Below, piece after piece: positions 20,098-30,099 of a DNA stretch of 64,000 nt. This stretch comes from Pseudomonas sp. 10S4 (lineage in GTDB: Bacteria; Pseudomonadota; Gammaproteobacteria; Pseudomonadales; Pseudomonadaceae), in assembly GCF_034344865.1 (NCBI RefSeq), contig NZ_CP133774.1, positions 5,208,001-5,272,000 of the forward strand. The letters are read 5' to 3'. How positions within the stretch are numbered: position 1 is the stretch's first letter; the number at the start of each line of letters is the position of its first letter. Position numbers and translations under genes: made by a program. The notes below the pieces were generated by a model. It was not told where the DNA came from. It made no database searches and worked only from the letters and a program-made list of their open reading frames with translations.

Positions 20098-21674
20098 TTA
20101 ATGGTGACTTAATGCATTAATGAAGTCGGCGCCGGGCATTGGCCGGCCAAACAGGTAGCCTTGCAGAAAGTTCACGTGGTGCGCCGTCAGGTAATCGCTT
20201 TGCGCCTCGGTTTCTACACCTTCGGCAACAATTCCCAAGTCTAGCTTGGCCGAGAGTTCGATAATGCTGTCCAGAATGTGCCCGGAAAGAGCATCGGCAC
20301 CGATCATCGCAACGAAGCTCTGATCGATTTTCAGGAAATCCACATTGAACTGTCGCAGATAACCCAGGCTTGAATGGCCGGTACCAAAGTCATCGATCGC
20401 GATCATCACGCCCAACCCGTGAAGCTGCTCGAACAACTGGTGAGTGATGTCTGTCGGCTCGATGAGTTCACGCTCGGTCAGTTCCAGCACCAGGCTGATG
20501 CTGCCCGGCACGAAGGCCCCGAGGAATTCGCGGCAGTCTTGCACCAATGCCAGGTCCTGACAGTGGCTGGCTGTGATGTTGATGCCGATGTGAAACGGCT
20601 TGTCGAACGATGCCGACACCGGTGCCAGCAGGGCGCAGGTTTGCTGCATCAAGGCGCGGGTCATCGGTACGATCAGCCCCGAGTGTTCTGCAAACGGGAT
20701 AAACAGATCCGGCCGCACCAGACCTTCCTTGGGATGATTCCAGCGCATCAGCACCTCGGTGCCACTCCACTTTTTGGTATCGCCATGCACCACCGGCTGA
20801 AAATATGGAATGAACTCCCCAGCCTCCAGCGCCCGCTGCAGCTCAACGCTGGGCGACGAGGCACGTTTTTGCAGGACATGCCCAATCAAGCCCGACACCA
20901 CGCCGAAAAAATCAGCAGGCTGAACAGCGGCGGATACTCACTGCTCATATAGCGCCAGGTTTCGCCCTCGGGAAAACCGGCGGCTACGGTAAAGGCATAC
21001 GGCCCGGAAACCCGCGTGCTTTGCGCCACCGGCAAGGCGGGCAGGGGGCCTTCATGGACTTTTCCGTCGGCGGATAACCAGTTATTGCCCACTTGCAGCA
21101 ACAGCGAAGTCCGGCGCCCGATCAGGCGCAGCACGTTGCTCAGGTGATAACCGTCGAGCGTGGTTAGCGCGCCTTTTTTGTCATCACTGAGGCGATACAC
21201 CAGTAGCGCGGTGTTGGGCGTCACCGGGTTGCCGTTCATTAACCACAACTGCCCTCGGGTATAGTCGCCCGGGTTAACCTGCTGCTGATAGTCCCCAAAT
21301 AACGAGCTGCAATAGAGGTTGTTGTCATACACCAGATTGGTCGAGCGCACGAAGGGGCGGCGCGTCACCTGCTCTCGCAGGGCCAGTTTGGCGTCGTTGC
21401 AACTGCCACCGGCGAGGGGCAGCAACACCTGCGCCGCCTCCGCTGTGTTGTCGAGCATCAGATTGAATTGGCGCAGGGCTTCGTCGGCGGTTTGCTCGGT
21501 GCTTTGTTTCAGTGCGCGTTCGGCTTGCATATAGAGGATGGCGAACCCCAACAGCACCGGCAGTACGCCGCTTAAAACGGTCACAGCAATCCGGATGCTG
21601 CGCTTGCGGCGGGACTTTACGGTCAGTGGCATCTGCGAAACCTGCGGCGATGGAATAAGGCTTTCAATGGCCAT
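20098..21674 (-). pseudogene. CSS-motif/EAL-domain c-di-GMP phosphodiesterase, frameshifted at a homopolymer
   Basis: Together the two frames give a ~525-residue membrane phosphodiesterase. It has an N-terminal TM helix, a periplasmic CSS-motif sensor (with GGSCNDAK and NLYCSSLF cysteines), a second TM helix, and an EAL domain. The EAL domain keeps its active site: EVLMRW, NIT, ELTE, DDFGTGHSSLGYL, LKID, VAEGVET and QGY. The frame breaks in the second TM at a run of six A (plus strand 20906-20911); adding one base restores LLIFFGVVSGLIGHVL. The second fragment alone would be a soluble EAL protein only if re-initiated. Confidence 0.8.
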
Positions 21675-21702
21675 GATAGTTGGCTGTTTGCGCTTATGCC
21701 GC

Positions 21703-22576
21703 TCAGCGGTAGCTCAGGCTCGAAGCCAGTTTGATAAAGGCCAGCGTTGCCGGCGAAGACTGTCGTTGATCCAGCACCGCCAACCCGATTTGACGTTTGA
21801 CCGACGGTGACAGCGGTATCTTCACATAGCGGCGGTCGTTGCCTTCCGGCAATGAGCTTTCGGCGACGACAGTCAGGGCATCGCCACGGCCTACGGTGTC
21901 CACGGTGCTGAGCAATTGCGAGCAGCGAAAGCGGATGTTCGGCGTCAATCGGGCGGCATTGAACAGGCGGCAAACCAGCTCCGAAGAGCCGGCCTCGGTC
22001 AGCACGAACGGGTCATGGCACAAATCGCTCAAACTCAGGCTGTCGCGCTTTGCCAAGGGATGATCGGCGGGCAGCAGCGCGACCATTTGGTCCTCCAGCA
22101 GCGCAAAGGTGTCGAAGCGTTCCTCGAGGCAGCACTACAAAACCAATGTCGATGCGCCGCTCTTCCAGCCACTGAATCACCTGTCGATCCGGGCCTTCGT
22201 CTATATGCACTTCGATGCCGGGATGAGCCGCACGGTACTGCTTCAGGATCGTTGGCAGCAATTTTATCGATGATGTCGGACCGAACGAGCCGATGCGCAG
22301 TGTGCCGCGTTTCATCCCTCGAGCATCGGCGGCTTCCTGGCGCAAGGTGTTGGCCAGCCCGAGCATCGCCCGAGCGCGCAGCAACAGTTGCTGGCCGATG
22401 TCGCTGAGTTCGACCAACGACTGATGCCGGTGCAGCAACTCGACGCCCAACTCTTGTTCGAGTGACTTGAGGGCGTGAGAAACCGCCGATTGCGAGATCC
22501 CGAGGCGATTGGCCGCAGCCGTGAAGCCGCGCAGTTCAGCAACCAGCGAGAAGATTTCCAGTTGAGTCAGGGTCAT
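21703..22576 (-). pseudogene. LysR-family regulator, frameshifted
   Basis: N-terminal winged HTH MTLTQLEIFSLVAELRGFTA through AVSHALKSLEQELGVELLHR is intact, as is the first half of the effector domain (TLRIGSFGPTSSIKLLPTIL). Near 22123-22127 one extra base shifts the frame; removing it joins IGFVVLP to EERFDTFALLEDQMVALLPA and continues to a normal C-terminus. The repaired length is ~290 aa, typical for LysR proteins. It is divergent from an EamA transporter it probably controls. Confidence 0.8.
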
Positions 22577-22645
22577 GAGTGTTTACTCATTTTACGATGA
22601 TCGAGCATTAGCCAGATGATACGGCATCTTTTCTTCTGGTGACTT

Positions 22646-23590
22646 ATGAGTAGCTATGAGCAAAACCCGACAAAGCCGTCGGATGTGCCGGTTTACCTGA
22701 AGCTGGCAGCGGTGACCATGATCTGGGGCGGGACCTTTGTCGCCGGGCGCTTCCTGGGCGGCAGTCTCAGTCCGTTGTTTGCCGCCAGCCTGCGATTTTT
22801 GCTCGCCAGCATCGCGTTGTTGCTGTTTGTGTGGCTGGCCCAGGTGCAGCTGCTGCGACCAAGCCTGAGGCAATGGTTACAATTGGCATTGCTGGGATTT
22901 TTCGGCATCTTCTTCTACAACCTGTGCTTCTTTTACGGGCTGCATTACATCAACGCGTCACGGGCGTCGTTGATCGTGGCGTTGAATCCGGCGGTGATTG
23001 GCTTGGCGTCGTGGCTACTGTTCAAGGAACGCTTGGGCCGGGCGAAAGTGGCTGGAATTGTGATCTGTATCGCCGGGGCCAGTATCGTGATCGTCAGCCG
23101 AAATCCGCAATTGCTGGCGACCAATGCCGATGCGTGGATCGGCGATCTGCTGATTTTCGGCTGCGTCCTGAGTTGGGGCGTTTACTCGCTGTTTTCCAGG
23201 GAACTGAATCAAACATTGGGGCCGGTGCAGACGGTGACCTACTCGATTTTGTTGGGCACGGCGATGCTCTGGGCGACCAGTGCGCTGCGGGGCGAACTGA
23301 GTGTGGATACGCTTGTCAGCCTCGGCCCGCAACAATGGCTGAGCCTGATGTACCTCGGCGTGCTCGGCTCGGCGCTGGCCTATATTGGCTACTACGACGG
23401 CATCCGCAAGATCGGCGCGACCCGCTCGGGCGTGTTCATTGCCCTGAATCCGCTGACCGCCGTGATCCTCGGCGCGTTGCTGTTGGGCGAGCAACTGACA
23501 TTGACCATGTGCCTGGGCGGCGGGCTGATTTTGACGGGGATTTACCTGTGCAACAAACCGCTTGCGCCGTCCACGAAAAAGGGGATTTGA
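22646..23590 (+). CDS. EamA/DMT-superfamily transporter
   Basis: A 314-residue inner-membrane protein with ten predicted helices in two EamA repeats: the first ends near LASWLLFKERLGRAKVAGIV and the second near LTAVILGALLLGEQLTLTM. Helix 1 has the family motif MIWGGTFVAGRFLG. It probably exports a small metabolite. It is divergent from a LysR gene with a 69-nt gap, a common transporter/regulator pairing. Substrate unknown. Confidence 0.88.
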   Translation: MSSYEQNPTKPSDVPVYLKLAAVTMIWGGTFVAGRFLGGSLSPLFAASLRFLLASIALLLFVWLAQVQLLRPSLRQWLQLALLGFFGIFFYNLCFFYGLHYINASRASLIVALNPAVIGLASWLLFKERLGRAKVAGIVICIAGASIVIVSRNPQLLATNADAWIGDLLIFGCVLSWGVYSLFSRELNQTLGPVQTVTYSILLGTAMLWATSALRGELSVDTLVSLGPQQWLSLMYLGVLGSALAYIGYYDGIRKIGATRSGVFIALNPLTAVILGALLLGEQLTLTMCLGGGLILTGIYLCNKPLAPSTKKGI

Positions 23591-23855
23591 TACAGAAGGC
23601 GGACAAACCGTTTTACGCTGTGTAGAATCGGTTTACGCATACAATAATAAACGTCTTCTGGCAGCAGAAGCCTCGCCCGCAAGAGCCTTGGGTCGACAAT
23701 GAAGAGTTTTGGGTTTCAATTGATCTACGGTGACTTCCTCGCCCGCAGCGTTCGGGGCATCTCCTGCGCGCCACCCGCCAGTCTCAGCATTGCTAGCAAC
23801 TAACGATCCGTTAATTCAGCCGTTAATTTTAAAAGCAGATGATGAGGCGCCAACC

Positions 23856-24932
23856 ATGGCAGATTTATACGAAAACCCAATGGGCCTGATGGGCTTTGAA
23901 TTCATTGAGTTTGCATCGCCGACCCCGAACACCCTGGAGCCGATCTTCGAGATCATGGGCTTCAGCAAGGTCGCGACCCACCGCTCCAAAGACGTGCACC
24001 TGTATCGCCAGGGCCAGATCAACCTGATCCTCAACAACGAACCTCACAGCGTTGCTTCGTATTTCGCGGCCGAGCACGGTCCGTCGGTGTGCGGCATGGC
24101 GTTCCGCGTCAAGAATGCCCAGCAGGCGTTTGCCCGTGCCCTGGAACTCGGCGCCCAGCCGATTCATATCGAAACCGGCCCGATGGAACTGAACCTGCCG
24201 GCGATCAAAGGCATCGGCGGCGCGCCGCTGTACCTGATCGACCGTTTCGGCGAAGGCAGCTCGATCTACGACATCGACTTCGTGTTCATCGAAGGCGTGG
24301 ACCGCAACCCGGAAGGGGCTGGCCTGAAGATCATCGATCACCTGACTCACAACGTGTATCGCGGTCGCATGGCCTACTGGGCCAACTTCTACGAGAAGCT
24401 GTTCAACTTCCGCGAAATCCGTTACTTCGACATCAAGGGCGAATACACCGGCCTGACCTCCAAGGCGATGACCGCGCCGGATGGCATGATCCGCATCCCG
24501 TTGAACGAAGAATCGTCCAAGGGCGCCGGGCAGATCGAAGAGTTCCTGATGCAGTTCAACGGCGAAGGCATCCAGCACGTTGCGTTCCTCAGCGACAACT
24601 TGATCGACACCTGGGATCGCCTGAAGAAAATCGGCATGCGCTTCATGACCGCGCCGCCAGAAACCTACTACGAAATGCTCGAAGGCCGTTTGCCGAACCA
24701 CGGTGAGCCGGTCGATCAACTGCAAATGCGCGGGATCCTGCTGGACGGTTCGTCCGAGTCGGGCGACAAGCGTCTGTTGCTGCAGATCTTCTCGGAAACC
24801 CTGATGGGGCCAGTGTTCTTCGAATTCATCCAGCGTAAAGGCGATGATGGCTTCGGCGAAGGCAACTTCAAGGCGTTGTTCGAATCGATTGAGCGGGACC
24901 AGGTGCGTCGCGGTGTGCTCGCTACCGAGTAA
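23856..24932 (+). CDS. hpd: 4-hydroxyphenylpyruvate dioxygenase
   Basis: Converts 4-hydroxyphenylpyruvate to homogentisate in tyrosine degradation and pyomelanin supply. The 358-residue product begins [20 protein letters not shown] as in the crystallised P. fluorescens enzyme. Fe(II) ligands are His162 ([12 protein letters not shown]), a second His in [11 protein letters not shown] and a Glu in [19 protein letters not shown]. The ATG at 23856 has GAGG 10 nt upstream; the frame extension to 23730 is non-homologous. The 265-nt upstream gap has no gene, and no homogentisate genes are adjacent. Confidence 0.96.
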   Translation: MADLYENPMGLMGFEFIEFASPTPNTLEPIFEIMGFSKVATHRSKDVHLYRQGQINLILNNEPHSVASYFAAEHGPSVCGMAFRVKNAQQAFARALELGAQPIHIETGPMELNLPAIKGIGGAPLYLIDRFGEGSSIYDIDFVFIEGVDRNPEGAGLKIIDHLTHNVYRGRMAYWANFYEKLFNFREIRYFDIKGEYTGLTSKAMTAPDGMIRIPLNEESSKGAGQIEEFLMQFNGEGIQHVAFLSDNLIDTWDRLKKIGMRFMTAPPETYYEMLEGRLPNHGEPVDQLQMRGILLDGSSESGDKRLLLQIFSETLMGPVFFEFIQRKGDDGFGEGNFKALFESIERDQVRRGVLATE

Positions 24933-24952
24933 GCCGCTAGTGTTGTAAAAAA

Positions 24953-25041
24953 TGTGGGAGCGAGCTTGCTCGCGATAGCGTCTTCAGATTCAACACGGAT
25001 GTTGGCTGACAGACCGCTATCGCGAGCAAGCTCGCTCCCAC
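24953..25041. repeat. REP doublet (REPIN), GCGAGC subtype
   Basis: TGTGGGAGCGAGCTTGCTCG, spacer, then the inverse copy. Between the convergent hpd and rarD genes. The same subtype recurs at 60219. Confidence 0.9.
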
Positions 25042-25056
25042 TTTGTTTTTGGGCGC

Positions 25057-25939
25057 CTAAGGTCTGCGGTTGCGCATCATGTGTTTGAACCCTTCAAACA
25101 CCAGAACCACCACTGCCAACCAGATCGGAATGTAGGTCAGCCATTCGCCAGGCTTGATGCTTTCCCCCAGCAGCAACGCCACGCCGAGCAACAGCACCGG
25201 TTCAACATAGCTCAACAACCCGAACAGGCTGAACGGCAACAGTCGGCTGGCAATGATGTAGACCACCAGCGCCGAAGCACTGATCAACCCCAGTACAGGG
25301 ATCAGCAGCGACAGCCACGGGTATTGATCGAATACGCCGAAACCTTGTTCACCGCCCCAGACGAACCAGAACGCCACCGGCAGCATCAAGGTCATGTCCA
25401 GCCACAAACCGCCGAGGTTGTCGGTCTTCAGCCACTTGCGCAGCACGAAGTAGGTGGGATAACCGACCACCACCAGCAACGTCGCCCAAGAAAAACCGCC
25501 AACCTGGTACAGCTCGTTGAGCACGCCGAGGGAGGCAAAAAACACCGCGACTTTTTGCAGGTAGGACAAACGCTCGCCGTAGGCAATCCGCCCGGTCAGC
25601 ACCATCGACAGTGGCAGCAGGAAATAGCCCAACGAGACGTCGAGGCTGTAGCCGTTGAGCGGCGCCCACATAAACAGCCAGAGTTGCAGGCCCAGCAGCG
25701 TCGCAGACACTGATCAGGGCAGCGAGCAGTTTCGGTTTGCCGGTCAGGCGCTTGAGGATCTCGACCGAGCGCCGCCATTCGCCGGACACCACCATGAACA
25801 CTGTCATGCAGGGCACGGTCAGCAACATCCGCCAGCCGAAGATTTCTACGCCGCTCAACGGGGTGAGCAACGAGGTGTAGTAATACATGACGGCAAACAG
25901 CACCGAGGCTGTGACCGATAAAGCGATACCTTTAGACAA
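25057..25939 (-). pseudogene. rarD: EamA-family transporter RarD, frameshifted
   Basis: The 5' frame encodes MSKGIALSVTASVLFAVMYY and YTSLLTPLSGVEIFGWRMLL, and the second frame continues from VSATLLGLQLWLFMWAPLNG to a full C-terminus, matching RarD (~294 aa). The break is near 25708-25716, where one extra base separates PKLLAALI from VSATLLG. RarD-type proteins are ten-helix DMT permeases of unclear substrate. Either an assembly error or a recent loss. Confidence 0.8.
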
Positions 25940-26053
25940 ACTGTCCTCGCGGGGTTGAACGTGAAACGGGGTGCGGAGGATACGTGGTTTTAGCGTAGAA
26001 CATTGTCCGATTGATCAAGAACGAACATGGATTTTGCATTCAACACAAAACCC

Positions 26054-26145
26054 TGTGGGAGCGGGCTTGCTCGCGAAGGCGGCGGGTCAGTCAATATTGA
26101 TGCCGGCTGATCCACCGCTTTCGCGAGCAAGCTTCGCTCCTACAG
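26054..26145. repeat. REP doublet (REPIN), GCGGGC subtype
   Basis: TGTGGGAGCGGGCTTGCTCG on the left; the right arm is slightly degenerate (GCTTCGCTCCTACAG), a hybrid with the TAGGAGCGAGG subtype. Confidence 0.87.
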
Positions 26146-26156
26146 GATGTATGTCT

Positions 26157-27170
26157 TCAGGTATTGCGGGGTTTACGGCCGGACACGAAGTGGCTCACGT
26201 CATTGAATCCCGGTGTCGAGGAGTGCCCAGGCGTTACCAGCGAATCGATAAACGCCTCATCTTCTGCCGTGATCTTCACCGCTTGGGCCTTGGTGTATGC
26301 GTCCCATTGTTCCTCAGTGCGCGGCCCGACGATGGCCGAGGTCACGGCGCTGTTGTTCAACACCCAGGCGATGGCGAATTCGACGATGCCTACGTCACGC
26401 CCCTGGGTGTATTGCTGGATTTGCTGGGCAATGCGCAGCGATTCAACGCGCCATTCGGTTTCGAGGATGCGTTTGTCCTGACGCCCGGCGCGGCTGTTGG
26501 CGTCCGGCTTCACGTCCGGTGCGTATTTGCCGCTGAGCACGCCGCGGGCCAGTGGACTGTAAGGCACAACACCCAAGCCATAGGCGTGAGCCGCGGTAAT
26601 CTGCTCGGTCTCAGCCTGGCGATTGACGATGTTGTACAGCGGTTGGCTGATCACCGGCCGATCGACGCCGAGTTTGTCGGCCACGCGGATCACTTCGGCG
26701 ATGCGCCAGCCACGGTAGTTGGACAGGCCCCAGTAGCGGATCTTGCCTTGGCGAATCAGGTCGCCGATGGCCGAGATCGTCACTTCCAGCGGCGTGCTGT
26801 GGTCTTCGCGGTGCAGGTAATAGATGTCGACATAGTCGGTGCCCAGACGCGTCAGGCTGGCGTCGATGCCGTTGAACAGGTGCTTGCGGCTCAGGCCGCT
26901 GCGGTTCGGCACGCCGTCCACGGGGCCGAAACCGACCTTGGTGGCGAGTACCCATTCGTGACGGTTGCCGGCAATGGCTTCACCGACGATTTCTTCAGAG
27001 CGGCCGCCGGTATAGACGTCGGCGGTGTCGATGAAATTGATGCCCTGGTCCCAGGCCTTGTCGATGATCCGCAGGGAATCTTCGGTGCTGGTCTGTTCGC
27101 CGAACATCATGGTGCCCAAGGTCAGGGTGGACACCTGCAACCCCGAATGACCCAGTGTGCGGTAACTCAT
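26157..27170 (-). CDS. aldo/keto reductase
   Basis: A 337-residue NADPH-dependent TIM-barrel oxidoreductase. The catalytic tetrad is visible as Asp and Tyr in NFIDTADVYTGGRSE, Lys in VLATKVGFG and His in DIYYLHRED. The cofactor phosphate site is SAIVGPRTEEQ. It resembles the YajO/Tas-like branch acting on small aldehydes or sugars. It is flanked on both sides by REP doublets, i.e. a monocistronic unit. Confidence 0.9.
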   Translation of the reverse strand: MSYRTLGHSGLQVSTLTLGTMMFGEQTSTEDSLRIIDKAWDQGINFIDTADVYTGGRSEEIVGEAIAGNRHEWVLATKVGFGPVDGVPNRSGLSRKHLFNGIDASLTRLGTDYVDIYYLHREDHSTPLEVTISAIGDLIRQGKIRYWGLSNYRGWRIAEVIRVADKLGVDRPVISQPLYNIVNRQAETEQITAAHAYGLGVVPYSPLARGVLSGKYAPDVKPDANSRAGRQDKRILETEWRVESLRIAQQIQQYTQGRDVGIVEFAIAWVLNNSAVTSAIVGPRTEEQWDAYTKAQAVKITAEDEAFIDSLVTPGHSSTPGFNDVSHFVSGRKPRNT

Positions 27171-27261
27171 GACGAAATCCTTTTGCCGATGGGAAAGGCG
27201 TCAATCAAATACCAGAACGGCCGCTTGGATCAAACTGATTTATCGAACAGCGCGAATCAAA

Positions 27262-27351
27262 TGTGGGAGCGGGCTTGCTCGCGAAGCGGTCATGTCAGTC
27301 GACATCTATACTGCCTGACACACCGCATTCGCGAGCAAGCCCGCTCCCACA
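27262..27351. repeat. REP doublet (REPIN), GCGGGC subtype
   Basis: TGTGGGAGCGGGCTTGCTCG and its inverse, 90 nt overall, just downstream of the MFS gene stop. Confidence 0.9.
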
Positions 27352-27366
27352 TTGGTCCGCGCAATA

Positions 27367-28677
27367 TCAGGCGCGAAGGGTTCGCGTCATCCGCAACGCC
27401 AACACACTCCCGCACACGATCACACCCGCCAACAGATACAACGCCGCATCCGTCGACCCGGTACTGTCCTTGACCCAACCAACAAGGTACGGGCTCAGGA
27501 AGCCCGCCATCTGCCCCATCGAGTTGATCAACGCCAAACCACCCGCCGCCGCGCCCGCGCTCAGCAGCGCTGTCGGCACCGGCCAGAACATTGGCAGGCC
27601 GGTGAGGGCGCCCATGGTCGCAATGGTCAAGCCGAGAATCGCAATCGCCGGCGTAGTGGCGAAGTTCACCGCGATCAACAAGCCCACTGCGCCCATCAGC
27701 ATCGGCACCACCAGGTGCCAGCGACGCTCTTTGCGCAGGTCCGCCGAACGACCGACCAGCAACATAAACACTGCCGCCAGCAGGTACGGAATCGCGCTCA
27801 ACCAGCCGATTACCAGGTTATCGCTGAAACCGAGGTTCTTGATGATCGACGGCAGCCAGAAGTTGATCGCGTAAACGCCGCTCTGGATGCAGAAGTAGAT
27901 CAGACCGAACGCCCAGATCGCCGGGTTCTTGAACACCGCCGCCAACGAGTCCGTGGTGGTTTTCGGCTTGCTGGCCAAGTCTTCAGCGTGGTCGGCTTCC
28001 AGCACGGAACGCTCGTGCGGGGTCAGCCACTTGGCATTAGCGTAACTGTCACTGAGCAGGAAGTAGGCGAGGACGCCGAGGATTACCGTCGGAATGCCTT
28101 GCAGCAAAAACATCCACTGCCAGCCCGCCAAACCTGCGTGGCCGGCGCCGAAGTGGTTAAGAATCCAGCCAGAGAACGGGCTGCCAAGCAGGCCGGACAC
28201 CGGGATCGCCGACATGAACAGCGCCATGATGCGGCCACGGCGGAAGGTCGGGAACCACTGCGAAAGATAGAGCACCACGCCCGGGAAGAACCCGGCTTCG
28301 GCCGCGCCGGTGAACAAGCGCAAGGTGTAGAACTCGGTCGGCGTGGTGACGAACAACAGGCAGGTCGACAGCGAGCCCCAGACGATCATCATCAGCGCAA
28401 TCCAGCGCCGTGGGCCGAACCTGGTCAGCGCCAGGTTGCTCGGCACGCCGCATAGTACGTAGCCAATAAAGAAGATCCCGGCCCCGAGGCCGTACACGGT
28501 TTCGCTGAATTTCAGTGCGTCGAGCATCTGCAGTTTGGCAAATCCAACGTTCACCCGGTCGAGGTAGTTGAACAGGTAGCAGATGAAGATGAAGGGGATC
28601 AAACGCAGGGTAATGCGTTTGTAGACGGCGTTTTTATCGTCAGCGATGGCCTGGATAGCTGCGGCGCTCTGTGACAT
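27367..28677 (-). CDS. MFS transporter of the anion:cation symporter family, probable sugar-acid permease
   Basis: A 436-residue, 12-helix permease. The ATG at 28677 gives the usual N-terminus (MSQSAAAIQAIADDKNAVYK) with GAGAG upstream; the longer frame to 28827 is spurious. The ACS-family hallmarks are CYLFNYLDRVNVGFAKLQM in helix 1 and GAAEAGFFPGVVLYLSQWFP in helix 4. It is divergent from cdaR and next to glycerate kinase, so glucarate/galactarate/glycerate uptake is likely (GudP/GarP-like), by context rather than by a unique motif. Confidence 0.88.
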   Translation of the reverse strand: MSQSAAAIQAIADDKNAVYKRITLRLIPFIFICYLFNYLDRVNVGFAKLQMLDALKFSETVYGLGAGIFFIGYVLCGVPSNLALTRFGPRRWIALMMIVWGSLSTCLLFVTTPTEFYTLRLFTGAAEAGFFPGVVLYLSQWFPTFRRGRIMALFMSAIPVSGLLGSPFSGWILNHFGAGHAGLAGWQWMFLLQGIPTVILGVLAYFLLSDSYANAKWLTPHERSVLEADHAEDLASKPKTTTDSLAAVFKNPAIWAFGLIYFCIQSGVYAINFWLPSIIKNLGFSDNLVIGWLSAIPYLLAAVFMLLVGRSADLRKERRWHLVVPMLMGAVGLLIAVNFATTPAIAILGLTIATMGALTGLPMFWPVPTALLSAGAAAGGLALINSMGQMAGFLSPYLVGWVKDSTGSTDAALYLLAGVIVCGSVLALRMTRTLRA

Positions 28678-28846
28678 GGCGGCTCTCTCTTTATTATGAT
28701 TTTTTGCGATGCAAAGGGTAACGTTGATCGCCCTGTGAGTCTCGGCCACCCTTCGGGTGATTGTCTTTGTGCCTGAGCACAGGGTTTGCCAACAAGGCCT
28801 GTGCGGGTGAACAACCCGTCCCACCACGTTTTCAAGGATTTGCCCA

Positions 28847-29959
28847 ATGTTTGAACTCGATCACGACCTGGCCCAGGACATCGTAGACCGGGCGATGGCC
28901 ATCCTGCCTTACAACGTCAACGTCATGGACAGTCAGGGGCTGATCCTCGGCAGCGGCGAGCCCGAGCGGATCAACACTCGCCACGAAGGTGCGCAACTGG
29001 TGCTGGCCAACGGGCGGGTGGTGGAGATCGACGCACAAACGGCGATTCACCTCAAAGGCGTACAACCGGGCATTAACCTGCCGCTGTTGCTCGATCAACG
29101 GCTGATCGGCGTGCTGGGCATTACCGGCGAACCGGAGCAACTACGCACTTACGCCGAACTGGTGCGCATGACCGCTGAAATGCTGGTGGGCCAGCGCAAC
29201 CAACAGGCCGAGCAGCAATGGCGGCGTCAGCGCTGCGATGATTTGCTCGCGTTGCTGCTGACCGACGCCGGGGATTCGCCGCGCTTGGTCGACGAGGCGC
29301 AACAATTGGGGCTCAAGCCACAACTGACGCGGGTGCCGTATCTATTTGAGTTGGGCATGGAGCACGGGCCGGGGCAGACCGTCGAAGCCCTTAGTGCCTG
29401 GTTGATCAGTCGTTACCCGGACAGTTGGTGCGTCAGTTCGGCCAAGTCGTCGCTGCTGTGGTGTCGGCCGGCGAATCAGGTGATTGAGCATGAACGCTTG
29501 CTGGAAAAACTCGATGGCCTGGGCTGGAACATTCTGCGTATCGCCGTGGGCGGGCAGGCCGATGGGTTGCCGGGTTTGCGCCGTTGCTATCGTCGGGTCG
29601 GGGATTTGTTGGCCTATGGGCGCGATGTGTTGCCGCGTTCACGGTTGTTGACGCTGAACCGTTATCGACTACCCGTGATGCTCTGGCGCCACCGCAACGA
29701 CGATGCGCTGGACGAATTGCTCAAGCCGTTGCGCAAAGTCATCGCCAAGGACAACAACGGCCAACTGCTGGCGACATTGCGTTGCTGGTGCGACCACGAC
29801 GGCCAGAGCCAGGCCTGTGCCGATGCGTTGGGCATCCATCGCAACAGTTTGCGTTATCGAATGGAGCGGATTGCCGAGCTGAGTGGGGTTGATCCATTGC
29901 GGCTGGATGGGATGTTGGCGCTTTACCTGGGTGTGCAACTGCTTCCGCAAACCGACTGA
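28847..29959 (+). CDS. cdaR: CdaR-type sugar diacid regulator
   Basis: A 370-residue activator: N-terminal diacid-recognition domain (LDHDLAQDIVDRAMAILPYN through GINLPLLLDQRLIGVLGITG), a central GGDEF-like region, and a C-terminal PucR-type HTH (ALGIHRNSLRYRMERIAELS). In E. coli CdaR activates galactarate, glucarate and glycerate uptake and use genes. Its placement between an MFS permease and glycerate kinase fits that role. Confidence 0.92.
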   Translation: MFELDHDLAQDIVDRAMAILPYNVNVMDSQGLILGSGEPERINTRHEGAQLVLANGRVVEIDAQTAIHLKGVQPGINLPLLLDQRLIGVLGITGEPEQLRTYAELVRMTAEMLVGQRNQQAEQQWRRQRCDDLLALLLTDAGDSPRLVDEAQQLGLKPQLTRVPYLFELGMEHGPGQTVEALSAWLISRYPDSWCVSSAKSSLLWCRPANQVIEHERLLEKLDGLGWNILRIAVGGQADGLPGLRRCYRRVGDLLAYGRDVLPRSRLLTLNRYRLPVMLWRHRNDDALDELLKPLRKVIAKDNNGQLLATLRCWCDHDGQSQACADALGIHRNSLRYRMERIAELSGVDPLRLDGMLALYLGVQLLPQTD

Positions 29960-30099
29960 GAGATGTGGCGACTGGAAGGACGCCATCAATAATGACTTTG
30001 TATAAATGAACAATAAACGCCATACCCGCTTGTGCAGCGGACCGGCGTCATCGTTCCGGGCAACTGGCAGCATGGAGGCATTGGAACTGGAGAATTCTC

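Noticed and set aside
23605..23638. CGTTTTACGC and CGGTTTACGC direct repeat upstream of hpd as a regulator site
   Set aside because: It does not match the PhhR/TyrR TGTAAA-N6-TTTACA box and lies over 200 nt from the start; left as unexplained.
25971..27473. 500-codon plus-strand open frame opposite the aldo/keto reductase
   Set aside because: It is the antisense shadow of a well-matched aldo/keto reductase and runs through two REP elements; no family similarity.
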